Source: Oscillatoria sp. FACHB-1407
Lineage (GTDB): Bacteria; Cyanobacteriota; Cyanobacteriia; Elainellales; Elainellaceae
DNA length: 64,000 nt
Assembly: GCF_014697545.1 (NCBI RefSeq)
Contig: NZ_JACJSA010000004.1
Coordinates: forward strand, 124,001-188,000
Direction of reading: 5' to 3'
Positions within the stretch are counted from its first letter, which is position 1, and each line of letters opens with the position of its first letter. This document shows, piece by piece, positions 19,065 through 28,438 of this stretch. Position numbers and translations under genes: made by a program. The notes beneath the pieces are model-generated. The model searched no databases, was not told the origin of the DNA, and was given only the letters and a program-made list of their open reading frames with translations.

Positions 19065-22000
19065 AGCCGTGCTTGCACTTCTACTCAAGGAACAGCGATC
19101 GCCAATTTGCCCACTCGTCCCATTCGGTGTCGCTGAAGTGGCTTGCGTAATTAACTCGGTTGTTCCGTCAGAGCGAGTCACCCAGCCCTGTGCTTCTAGA
19201 ATTGGAGGTGTTGCCGTTACGTCGGGTTGAGCGATCGCCTCCACCGGAGAGGGGTTGTGCATCGTGCCTTCCGCTTCCTGGTCTGGTGTGGCTGTAGGGG
19301 GTGACAAATCTTGCCAAATGGTGTTGGGCGTAAGCGGATCAGTAGGACTGCGCGGCACGCCCCCTCGTCCTGCATTGACAAATCGATTCTCGCGACTACT
19401 GGCGCGACAGCCTTGAGCCAGCGGTGGGGTAGCAAAGGTGTTAGGCAGTTCTGGGGTTTCATCGACATCAACATCAGGCGTGTCAATGTTAATTGTTCCG
19501 GCAATGCCTGTCTCAGAACTGGCGTTAATTTCGCTGACAGGAATGCGAATTGGCGACTCATTGACAGTTAACCCAAAGATGCCCTGCGCAGTAACCTCGA
19601 TCTGCCCGCCATTGCCCTGTTCAGCACTGGCAATAATGTCACTGTTCTCAGATGGGATAGCAATAATAAATCCCTCGCCAGCATTAATCTCGATGTTACC
19701 GCCATTTGCGCCATCCCTTGCTAAGGCTGAGAGTGTACTTCCATTTCGCAGCGTCAATTGCTCCAGATTAGTGAGACGAATCACCGCACCCACACGCCGA
19801 TTGATCGGGCTACTAATGCCAAAAGCATCCCCTCGTTCAGCCGTTAACTGCCCTTGATCTAAACGAATCCTACTGGCATCTACCGTTAAAATGCCAGCTC
19901 GCCTCTGGGCACTGCTTACAGAAACTGCTGCCCCCGACTCCAGCGTGACCTGGGCTGCTCTCAAACTCAAGTTTCCGGCTTGACCTCCCTGGGCGGACTC
20001 CACTGCCAGCGTGGAGCGATTTTGCAGATGGATCATGCCGTTAGCCGCATCGACAATCAAGTTGCCTGCTAGCCCCGATCGTGTAGAGGCAGAAATAGTG
20101 CTGTTGTCCAGGTGCAACCGCTCCAGACCATACAATCTGATGTTGCTGTCAGCTTGGCTGAACAGGTTAGATGCCGAAATCTGCGATCGCCTCTGGAGTG
20201 TAACCTGTCTTGCATTGAGGATGAGATCGCCTGCATCGCCTGTATCGGTTGCTTCTGTTGTGATGCGGCTGCGATCGAGTTCGATCAACGGCACTGGAGC
20301 TTGATTGGTGTTAATCGTTAATCTGCCCCCCTCACCGCTTACGGTAGAAGCCGAAATTTGACTGCGATCGCTCAGTCTTAACCGATCCGCGATTCGCAGC
20401 CTAATGTTTCCATTTTGACTCGAGACTGTCTCAGCCAAAATTCGCCCCCGATGATTCAAGTCGAGCGAGTTGACGTCTACGGCCACTGTGCCTGCCTGCC
20501 CTGTACCCGCACTGTTGGCAGCAACCTGTGCTCGATTCCAGATATGAAATCGTCCGGTTGTAACTGCAATGTTGCCCCCCTGTCCGGTTGAGTTGGGGTC
20601 AGTGTTGGCAAACAGCCCAGTATGGTTGCCATTCAAAGTAATGCGATCGCGCACCCGCAGAGCAATGCTTTGAGCATTACCACTGCTGCTCGTGGCTGAG
20701 CGGATTTGCCCTCCTTCGGTGGCAGTGACAGCATTGGCGGTAATCGAGATGCTGCCTGCGTTGCCCTGTCCGGCAGTACTGGTGCTAATTTGGGCGCGAT
20801 CGCTGAGTAACAGTTCAGTAGCCCGCAGGTTGATCTGATTCCCATTGCCGATCGCTCCCGAAAATACCTGAGTCGAAATCGTGCTGTTTAGACCAGAGAG
20901 GGCGATCGCCCCATTTGCTTGAACCGCAATCGGCCCGGCATTACCCCGTCCTAACGTTTGAGTTTGGATAAACCCTCCGTTGCGGATGGAGAGTGTTCCT
21001 GTCTGAATATTAATCGCTCCACTGTCACCGCTTGATCCAGGAGCCACACCGCTGAGAATGGAGCCGTTGTTGGCAATCTGCGTGTCATTCCGGATATTGA
21101 GGCTAATGGTTCCAGCATTGCCTTGTCCAAAGGTAGTCGCCGCGATCGCCGCTCCATCTTGAAGGATCAAGCGTCCAGCTTCAACCCGAATATCACCAGC
21201 ATTGCCAGTTGAACCTACTGTCGTCTGGGTAAAAACTCCGCTAGGGTATACATCCCCTTCCGCTAAATCAGGGCTCAACGGATTACCAGAGACAATATAC
21301 CCACCTAGATAGGCTCCTGTCGGAACACGAGATATGCCTGACACTCCCCAAACAACACTGGGACGTTCTCCTGGAGGTAGGGTGTTCGCCAATTCAACTG
21401 TATCAGACGCATTGAGCGTAATAGTTCCTCCTTGTCCACTGCTATGAGTAGACGCAGAGAACTGCGATCCATTCGTCACAGAAATATTTCTAGCCGTGAC
21501 TTGAATATCTCCTCCGCGACCTGGGCCAAAGGTGTCACTCGTCACAACACTACTGACAAAAAAGGGAGTGCCAGTAAGAGTAACATCCGTGGTTTGTGTA
21601 AAAACAGTTCCATCACTAATGATCGTAATGTTGCCTGAACCTGCTCTACCGGTGGTGTTTAGAGACGGAACGGCTAAGTCATCTCGACTCCTCAAATAAA
21701 TTTCACCACCGCGATTGCCTGTCGTAACAACATTGGTAGGTGTATTGAAAGGGGATATCGCATTTGCAACGGAGTACGAGTACGAGTAAAGTTTTGATGC
21801 AATAATGCGACCATTAGGAGCTATAAAACTGATAGCTCCGCCATTACCAGCAGATGATGCAAAAGAACCCGATGTGGCACTCACAGACCCGGTCGGATCA
21901 ATCTCAATGTTGCCATTTTGGGTAGTCAGTGTAATCGCTCCAGCGTTGCCGGGGCGATCGATGCTATCGGTATTGGAGGAGAGACGGAGAACTGAAATAT

Positions 22001-24404
22001 TCCCCCTCGTTGTTAAGCTAATATTGCCACCGTTTCCAGCAACAGAGTTAGATCCGGTAGACGAATCAATCGAAAGAAGATTAATATCACCTCCTCCTAT
22101 AAACACGACGTCTCCACCATTTCCAGCAACAGCATCAGTAGCATAGGAAGAAGTGATCGCACCACCACCAGAAATATTGCCATTTGGAGCAGTAATCTGA
22201 ACCCGTCCACCATTTCCAGCCCTGGAACGAGCGACTGAGCGTGTATCAACTGAGAGGTTGACAACGTTGCCACGATAGCTAATCAAATCAACTGAACCAG
22301 GATTACCTGCTGTTGAAAAGGGAATAACAAAGGCAGGGGATGCAAACGTTGATGTATCCAGGGTGTTAGCGATTGAAATAGGTAGAAGAAGTGGATTAAA
22401 GATGATATCGCGATCCGCAATTACAGTAACATTGCCACCATTACCTGTGGAGTTCCTGGCAGAAGAATAGGAGAGTAATTGGTTCAACAAAACAGCACCA
22501 TTTGGTGCCTCTAAACGAACATCTCCACCGTTTCCAGAATTATGTGCTGACGACCAGGTATCTAAATTTCCAATCGTGATATCGCCATTAGCGGTAAAAA
22601 GATGAATGGCTCCACCATGACCAGCAGAGGAAAAGCCCTGAGCATCCAACGGATCTTGTCTGGAACAAAATGTAGTATTGGCACAGGCAACCGCGTCTAA
22701 ATTGCCAGTGAGAATATTACCGTTGGTTGTAATCCGAATCGCACCACCATGACCAGCAGAAGAAACATCAGCGTCAGCTCTTGAAGTCGCAAAGATATCA
22801 CTAGTAATCACATCTCCATTCGCCGTAATCGTGACCTCTCCAGCGTTTCCAGAACCAGAAAAACTAAAGGAACCTGAATTAATGAATGATGTCACTACAC
22901 TGCCATTGGGAGCAAACAGACGAATGGTTCCGCCATTGTTACTGGATAAAGAAGAGGAAGAATTGGTGCTAAGAGAACCAGTGGTAATATTACCTGTGGT
23001 AGCGACAAGATCAATGTCTCCTCCCTCGCCTGCATTGGTATCAGGATTGCTACAAAAGCCGATTTCTCCGCAGCGGGATGCATAGCCCTCCCCCAGAAGG
23101 ATATCTCTGTAAGCTGTGAGGGCGATCGCCCCACCACCGTTGATCCCATTGGTTGTGTTGAGGAATCTCCCATTCGTTGTAATACTACCAGCCGAGCTAG
23201 TTAGTGTAATAGCACCACCATGGGTTGTGATGTCTTGCGTACTGATATCGCCCTGGCTCTGAAAATTGACCAGCAATCCTGCATCAGGAACGGTGGTAGA
23301 AACGGTTCCAGTTCCAGTAATGCTTCCACCTGCATTCAGAAACAGAGCAGGCTGAGTGGGATGTACAGCTGGATCAATTCCATTAATAACTACAGTGCCA
23401 TAGTCGATATTGCCACCTGCGATTACTTGTAACGAAGGTCCTGTGTAGTTCCCAACACTGTAGTTCCCTCCGACTGTAAACACAGGATCAACTCGACTGA
23501 TAAAGTTGCCCGTTTCGCCCGATAGAGTACGAATCGAAAAATCGCCACCACTGGTTATATGGGCATCTAGAGCGATTTGACCGTTACTACTTAGAGTTAG
23601 ATTATGACCACTTTGTAGTGCAGGTTGAAGTGGATTTACAGCAAAAATATCAACGCCTTGATTGCCTTGAATCGTAAGATTACCACCCGATCGCGCTAAA
23701 AATGAGACACTCTCTCCCGATCGCACCCGTACCGTATTCTGTGCCTGCAACGTCAGATCTCTGCCTGCTTCCAGTTGCCCCTGTAATTCCAAATTAGTTG
23801 CAGCTAAGGTTAGATCTTGTCCTACAGATAAATGCCCAGCGTTGGCGATCGCGGCATTATTCGTCCCATACTGCAATCCAATCGGTACATTGACAGTCAA
23901 CAAAGGTGAAGCTTGCGGATTGCTGGCACTAAAAACAAAGTCATCATTAAACAAAACACTGTCAGCAGTACTCGCCACAAACGAACCCCGCACATCTAAC
24001 GATGCGTTGGCACCAAACACAATGCCATTGGGATTGAGAAGAAACAGGTCTGCATTGCCCAATACCCCCAACCGTCCCAAAATATCAGAACGACTGCCTC
24101 CCGTGACTCGACCAAGAATTCGCTCTACGCCATTGGGATTGGCAAAATAAGCTTGCTGTCCGTCCGGAATATCAAAATCTAAAAAACTGTGGAACAGGTT
24201 AGCCCCTCGTCTGGCTCCTCCTTCAATGAGTTCAGCCGATCGCCCATTAACGGGGGACGTTCTCACGGTTGATTGCTCCGCACCCAACGAATTGTCAGGA
24301 ATCACCTGAGCCTGTGCGATCGCAGGCAGTAGGGCGATCGCTCCAACCGTTACACCCAATAAGGAACGGTGTAACCGACGAATGGGCAAAACATGGGGCA
24401 TCAT
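19059..24404 (-). CDS. Large filamentous-haemagglutinin-like exoprotein with TPS domain
   Basis: 1781 residues. Signal peptide LLGVTVGAIALLPAIAQA before QVIPDNSLG. TPS secretion domain at about 33-175 with LFHSFLDFDIPDGQQ, NPNGVERILGRVTGG, the FLLNPNGIVFG motif and RGSFVASTADS. It is followed by about 1400 residues of beta-helix repeats of the type SAGNGG.I.L.. and G.G....ITI.A, richer in Ser/Asn than its paralogue at 6590-9961. The C-terminal tail again has EAQGWV...DGTTEL.TQ.TSATP and a final Cys motif. Exported across the outer membrane by a TpsB pore not encoded here. Likely adhesin or surface-layer component. Confidence 0.93.
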   Translation of the reverse strand: MMPHVLPIRRLHRSLLGVTVGAIALLPAIAQAQVIPDNSLGAEQSTVRTSPVNGRSAELIEGGARRGANLFHSFLDFDIPDGQQAYFANPNGVERILGRVTGGSRSDILGRLGVLGNADLFLLNPNGIVFGANASLDVRGSFVASTADSVLFNDDFVFSASNPQASPLLTVNVPIGLQYGTNNAAIANAGHLSVGQDLTLAATNLELQGQLEAGRDLTLQAQNTVRVRSGESVSFLARSGGNLTIQGNQGVDIFAVNPLQPALQSGHNLTLSSNGQIALDAHITSGGDFSIRTLSGETGNFISRVDPVFTVGGNYSVGNYTGPSLQVIAGGNIDYGTVVINGIDPAVHPTQPALFLNAGGSITGTGTVSTTVPDAGLLVNFQSQGDISTQDITTHGGAITLTSSAGSITTNGRFLNTTNGINGGGAIALTAYRDILLGEGYASRCGEIGFCSNPDTNAGEGGDIDLVATTGNITTGSLSTNSSSSLSSNNGGTIRLFAPNGSVVTSFINSGSFSFSGSGNAGEVTITANGDVITSDIFATSRADADVSSAGHGGAIRITTNGNILTGNLDAVACANTTFCSRQDPLDAQGFSSAGHGGAIHLFTANGDITIGNLDTWSSAHNSGNGGDVRLEAPNGAVLLNQLLSYSSARNSTGNGGNVTVIADRDIIFNPLLLPISIANTLDTSTFASPAFVIPFSTAGNPGSVDLISYRGNVVNLSVDTRSVARSRAGNGGRVQITAPNGNISGGGAITSSYATDAVAGNGGDVVFIGGGDINLLSIDSSTGSNSVAGNGGNISLTTRGNISVLRLSSNTDSIDRPGNAGAITLTTQNGNIEIDPTGSVSATSGSFASSAGNGGAISFIAPNGRIIASKLYSYSYSVANAISPFNTPTNVVTTGNRGGEIYLRSRDDLAVPSLNTTGRAGSGNITIISDGTVFTQTTDVTLTGTPFFVSSVVTSDTFGPGRGGDIQVTARNISVTNGSQFSASTHSSGQGGTITLNASDTVELANTLPPGERPSVVWGVSGISRVPTGAYLGGYIVSGNPLSPDLAEGDVYPSGVFTQTTVGSTGNAGDIRVEAGRLILQDGAAIAATTFGQGNAGTISLNIRNDTQIANNGSILSGVAPGSSGDSGAINIQTGTLSIRNGGFIQTQTLGRGNAGPIAVQANGAIALSGLNSTISTQVFSGAIGNGNQINLRATELLLSDRAQISTSTAGQGNAGSISITANAVTATEGGQIRSATSSSGNAQSIALRVRDRITLNGNHTGLFANTDPNSTGQGGNIAVTTGRFHIWNRAQVAANSAGTGQAGTVAVDVNSLDLNHRGRILAETVSSQNGNIRLRIADRLRLSDRSQISASTVSGEGGRLTINTNQAPVPLIELDRSRITTEATDTGDAGDLILNARQVTLQRRSQISASNLFSQADSNIRLYGLERLHLDNSTISASTRSGLAGNLIVDAANGMIHLQNRSTLAVESAQGGQAGNLSLRAAQVTLESGAAVSVSSAQRRAGILTVDASRIRLDQGQLTAERGDAFGISSPINRRVGAVIRLTNLEQLTLRNGSTLSALARDGANGGNIEINAGEGFIIAIPSENSDIIASAEQGNGGQIEVTAQGIFGLTVNESPIRIPVSEINASSETGIAGTINIDTPDVDVDETPELPNTFATPPLAQGCRASSRENRFVNAGRGGVPRSPTDPLTPNTIWQDLSPPTATPDQEAEGTMHNPSPVEAIAQPDVTATPPILEAQGWVTRSDGTTELITQATSATPNGTSGQIGDRCSLSRSASTAS

Positions 24405-24809
24405 TCAACTCGAACCGACAACGAACTTGCTCAACTCTACACCAGAAATTTTTGAGCGGCACTGATTCTAAAGAGAGGTTCGCAAATTAACTCGTTGGGT
24501 GAACCAGGGGCGATCGCTCCAAACCTCATACCAATCTAAACAGTTGCTTACGTAGGTTGGGTTGCGAACATAACCTAACAAAAACAAGACTAGCGTTGGA
24601 TTTCACAATGTTCAACCCAATCTACAAAAAGATTTTTCAGTGATTTTTCAAAATTCTTTCTGCACTCGTGCATAAACCCAAAATGCTGCCCGCAAGAGGT
24701 GGCAAGAGATGAAATGCAAGCCTCACCAAACTTCAAAAGACAACTTTTATCGGTAGGCAACATTTCAGAACTACACACAATACACAACACACAACAACGG
24801 AGAACAATC
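24405..24809. other. Intergenic region between exoprotein and RTX genes
   Basis: About 400 bases that must contain divergent promoters for the exoprotein (minus) and RTX (plus) genes. One HIP1 site near 24511. I see no repeat, ORF or clear operator. Confidence 0.45.
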
Positions 24810-27017
24810 ATGGCAGTTATTCCTGGAACCCCTGGCAATTCACCAGAAACTCTTCGAGGCACTGGTGACGCAGATATCTTTTTAGGTGACGATAGCAACG
24901 AGTTAATGTTTGGTGGTGCTGGCAACGATCAAATGTTTGGTGGTGCTGGCAATGACTATCTTGAAGGTGGCACTGGCGATGACCTGATGTTTGGTGGTGT
25001 TGGCAATGACGGTTATGTTGTCGATAGTCTACTCGATCGCGTTTTTGAGGGAGCAAATCAAGGAGAAGACTATATTGCAGCTAGCATTAGCTACTCCTTA
25101 GAAGACCTTAATAACGTTGAGAATCTTTATCTATCAGCTGCTACTAACGCTAACCTGGATGGCACTGGTAATAACTTAGACAATATCGTCGGTGGAAACC
25201 AGTACAACAACGTTCTAAAAGGGTTGTCAGGCAATGACAGGCTCCTGGGCAGGGAAGGTGACGACACACTAGATGGCGGCACTGGCAATGATGATATGGA
25301 TGGAGGAATGGGTGATGACACCTTTATTGTCGATAGTCTTGGCGATCGCGTTACTGAACGAGCTCTTGAAGGATTTGATACGGTTCGTTCTACTATCAGT
25401 TACACACTTGGTGATCACGTAGAACAACTGTTTTTGGAGGGTAACAGCGACATTAACGGCATTGGAAATAGTTTGAATAACAAGATCGTAGGAAATGCAG
25501 GACGTAACCGATTATTCGGTTACGAAGGTCACGACGTTCTTGAAGGTGGAGAAGGAGCCGACATCCTCGAAGGTGGCTTAGGCGATGACTCGTTTGTTAG
25601 CGTTGATGGTCTAGACACCATTATTGAGTTGGCGAATGAAGGCACAGATACTGTTTACATGCCTGTTGACTATACATTAGGGGCAAACTTGGAAAATTTG
25701 GCTCTGTTTAGAACGGCTGTCAGAGGAACAGGTAATAGTCTCGATAACGTTATTACGGGCAATAGAATAGGCAATGTTAATAACATCTTGGAAGGGGCTG
25801 AAGGCAATGATGAACTGATTGGTTTAGCCGGAGACGATTTCCTGGATGGGGGTGTAGGGAACGATCGCATGGTGGGTGGCGTTGGCAATGATACCTACGT
25901 CTATACCGCAGGCGACACGATTGTAGAAGCCGCAAACGAAGGCACTGACACTGTTCTTAGCTCCACTGACTATACCCTTGGTGCCAACTTAGAAAATTTG
26001 ACCCTGACCGGAACGGCTATCAAGGGGACAGGTAACGCTTCTAATAACGTCATCACAGGTAACGCTATCAACAACCTTTTAGAGGGTGCGGAAGGCAATG
26101 ATGAACTGATTGGCTTAGCTGGAGATGACTTTTTGGATGGGGGTGCAGGAAGCGATCGCATGGTGGGTGGCGTCGGCAATGACACCTATATCTACACGGT
26201 AGGTGACACGATTGTAGAAGTGGCTAACGAAGGCACTGACACCGTTCTCAGCAACTCCGATTACACGCTGGGTGCCAATTTGGAAAACCTGACTCTGACT
26301 GGGACTGCATCGAAAGGCACGGGTAATGCTCTGAGTAACATGATTACGGGTAACGCGGCAGCCAACATTCTAGATGGTGGGGCTGGCATCGACATCTTAA
26401 TTGGTGGCTTGGGCGACGATACTTACATCGTGAGCGATGCAGCGGATACCATTGTAGAAGCGGCAAATGCAGGAATCGATACGGTTATTGCCTCGACTAG
26501 CCATACCCTGGGTGCAAACGTAGAAAACCTGATCATGAGTGACGCTGGCAAAACCAGAAACAGCAGCACCATGAAAGGGAACGACCTGAATAACATGCTC
26601 GTGGGAAATGCTGGAGCCAACACCATGAGCGGTGGTGCAGGGAAAGACACACTGATCAGTGGTGGCGGCAGAGACATCGTCAGTGGCGGCAAAGGGGCAG
26701 ACCGATTTGTCTTCTCGTCTCGGCTTCAGGGAGGCGATCGCGTCCTTGACTTCTCCCGACAAGAGCGAGATGTGCTGGTGTTTGAAGCTCCTGGCTTTAG
26801 AGGACTCAAAGCAGGCAAACTGAAAGCATCGCAGTTTGTTCTGGGCAACAAAGCACTGGATAAGGGCGATCGCTTTATCTACGACCAACGACGCGGTACG
26901 TTGTCCTATGACTCCGATGGTTTAGGGGGTGCGAAGCAAACGTTGGTTGCAACCTTCACCACGAAGCCATCTCTCACCGCTAGAGATTTTGTCATCACTG
27001 CAACGTCGTCCTTCTAG
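24810..27017 (+). CDS. RTX calcium-binding repeat protein
   Basis: 735 residues from ATG 24810, chosen for the CGGAGAA site 6 bases upstream. It starts with haemolysin-type nonapeptides (GGAGNDQMFGGAGND, GGTGDDLMFGG). Then come modules of about 100 residues with the words ANEGTDTV, YTLGANLENL.L.GTA, GNDELIGLAGDDFLDGG and VGNDTY; two modules (about residues 300-500) are nearly identical at DNA level. The last 110 residues (DRFVFSSRLQGGDRVLDFS...) are the usual C-terminal cap that carries the type I secretion signal. No ABC exporter or HlyD gene is nearby. No enzymatic domain seen, so probably a secreted structural or surface protein. Confidence 0.93.
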   Translation: MAVIPGTPGNSPETLRGTGDADIFLGDDSNELMFGGAGNDQMFGGAGNDYLEGGTGDDLMFGGVGNDGYVVDSLLDRVFEGANQGEDYIAASISYSLEDLNNVENLYLSAATNANLDGTGNNLDNIVGGNQYNNVLKGLSGNDRLLGREGDDTLDGGTGNDDMDGGMGDDTFIVDSLGDRVTERALEGFDTVRSTISYTLGDHVEQLFLEGNSDINGIGNSLNNKIVGNAGRNRLFGYEGHDVLEGGEGADILEGGLGDDSFVSVDGLDTIIELANEGTDTVYMPVDYTLGANLENLALFRTAVRGTGNSLDNVITGNRIGNVNNILEGAEGNDELIGLAGDDFLDGGVGNDRMVGGVGNDTYVYTAGDTIVEAANEGTDTVLSSTDYTLGANLENLTLTGTAIKGTGNASNNVITGNAINNLLEGAEGNDELIGLAGDDFLDGGAGSDRMVGGVGNDTYIYTVGDTIVEVANEGTDTVLSNSDYTLGANLENLTLTGTASKGTGNALSNMITGNAAANILDGGAGIDILIGGLGDDTYIVSDAADTIVEAANAGIDTVIASTSHTLGANVENLIMSDAGKTRNSSTMKGNDLNNMLVGNAGANTMSGGAGKDTLISGGGRDIVSGGKGADRFVFSSRLQGGDRVLDFSRQERDVLVFEAPGFRGLKAGKLKASQFVLGNKALDKGDRFIYDQRRGTLSYDSDGLGGAKQTLVATFTTKPSLTARDFVITATSSF

Positions 27018-27081
27018 GGGCGATTAGCTCCGCAACAGCCGAAGGCACCGCGCTTTCCTAAACTAATCTCTCCTTAGTTGC

Positions 27082-27114
27082 AGCAGAGTTCACCCCAGGT
27101 GGGCTCTGCTTTTT
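27082..27114 (+). terminator. Intrinsic terminator after the RTX gene
   Basis: Stem AGCAGAG / CTCTGCT with an inner CACC/GGTG stem, followed by TTTTT. Confidence 0.88.
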
Positions 27115-27595
27115 GTTGAGTCATCCCTTCAATTACCGCAGAACAAATCATATCAAATCCGTTTAATTAACCATCGTGACTGTAGGGGTGGGTTTTGCTG
27201 TTAAACCTCGCTGAATTCAAGTGTTGCCCGCTAAGCCCACTCGTACACTATTGGGTCATTGATCCGGGACTAATATTATAGCTTTGGGCAGAAAGCTTAA
27301 GGTAAAGACAATGGCTCAAACCCTGATTCTGGGAAAGCTTCCTGGCTCACCCCCACCTCATTGAATGTGGCTACGGCTATAATATCGATTCAACCAATAG
27401 CCATTACAGGGCGTCGGTAGAGACGTTTTGCAGAACGCTCTATGAAAGCATTTGTGCATGGTCTGAAGTTTGAAAAACGGTGTAAGTAGCGATCGCCTTT
27501 TGCATCCAAATTGATCAACAAAAAATATCGTGTGTTCAGCTAGGTATAGCTTACAACACACGATATTTCATGTTATGAGATATGAGATTTTAAGT
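27115..27595. other. Intergenic region with dispersed repeat
   Basis: About 480 bases without a gene. It contains the 101-bp dispersed repeat (27280-27382) and a degenerate GTTTTGCAGAACGC palindrome near 27428. Confidence 0.6.
27280..27382. repeat. 101-bp dispersed repeat, copy 1
   Basis: About 80% identical by eye to 49527-49627. It begins AGCTTTGG..GAAAGCTT and contains CAAACCCTGATTCTGGGA and AATGTGGCT. Non-coding here. Confidence 0.8.
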
Positions 27596-27871
27596 TTAAC
27601 GAATTGACCAAAGTAATTTTTGAGCTTCCCAAGCACAATTCAGTATTTGAAGTCTAATGTCTTGTGAATAGTGCTTGAAGTAGCTTTGTTGTAGTGACCA
27701 CTGAATGAATGTCTTTAATTGAGCTTCTAAATCTGTAGATAAAACGTGTTGATGAGACGCACTGATATATAAACTCTGAACATCTAACAGATGTTGCTTT
27801 TGGCTCAATTCGTTACTCTTAATTAATGTCGCTAAACAAGCAGGTAAAGTACTAACTGGGGGCTGTATCAT
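27596..27871 (-). CDS. Hypothetical protein
   Basis: 91 residues, not recognised. It looks soluble and mostly helical (LSQKQHLLDVQSLYIS, LKTFIQWSLQQSYFKHYSQD). The region is more AT-rich than its surroundings and lies between two repeat-rich gaps. No strong ribosome site. Could be a small real gene or chance ORF. Confidence 0.45.
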   Translation of the reverse strand: MIQPPVSTLPACLATLIKSNELSQKQHLLDVQSLYISASHQHVLSTDLEAQLKTFIQWSLQQSYFKHYSQDIRLQILNCAWEAQKLLWSIR

Positions 27872-28050
27872 AGCATTCTCGTTTTCAGCTAAAGTGAAGT
27901 GGATGAGGCGAGATTGAGAGTCAAACCTATATTTTCAGTACGGTTTAGGGCTTTCATCAATCTGTTAATCGCTTTTACGGGCAGCGATCGCCCAATATGC
28001 AGCATCCAACTTGATATTTCACAAAGCAAATTTGGCGTTGTTGATCTTGA

Positions 28051-28182
28051 GGATGAATTAGTCGTGAGCAAGATGCTCGCACTGGTTTAAACAATTTGCC
28101 TAAAGGGAGTGTGAGCGTCTCGCTCACGTCTGTGTCAGGGAAATCACCCCTCTATTCAGTAACACCGCAAATTCGTGCTTGG
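28051..28182. repeat. 133-bp dispersed repeat, copy 2
   Basis: Second copy of the repeat at 16586-16718, with the same GTGAGCG TCT CGCTCAC hairpin. It is immediately followed by the 98-bp element. Confidence 0.8.
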
Positions 28183-28188
28183 TGGTTA

Positions 28189-28286
28189 TACCAATTTGAA
28201 TTGGCTTCGCTGCACATGATTCCGTAAGGGCGTTTCGCGAAACGCCCCTACCCAGTGATCTGCCACAATCAAACATTAAATCGGTA
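28189..28286. repeat. 98-bp MITE-like element, copy 2
   Basis: Two differences in 98 bases from 16285-16382, same orientation. Near-inverted ends and a central 20-bp perfect palindrome. Confidence 0.85.
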
Positions 28287-28438
28287 TTAAAACCGCTGCT
28301 AACCGACCTGCGTCAGTTCCTATGGCCCTACGCATATGCATTAGGACATAAGGGGGTGTGGGAGCTGCGCCCCCAGCCAGGGGTTCCACCCCGTCCTAAC
28401 CTTAGTGAGTACTGCTATAAAACTTTGATTGAAGAGGA

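Larger units (their letters stand above)
27872..28438. other. Repeat-rich intergenic region
   Basis: About 570 bases. It holds the 133-bp repeat copy 2 (28051-28182), the 98-bp element copy 2 (28189-28286) and a G/C-rich palindromic stretch at about 28350-28395 (GGGGTGTGGGAGCTGCGCCCCC). Overlapping short ORFs on both strands are not credible. Confidence 0.7.

Noticed and set aside
27899-28090. Plus-strand ORF of 63 codons
   Set aside because: Extends into the 133-bp repeat and has an overlapping antisense ORF; neither looks like a protein.
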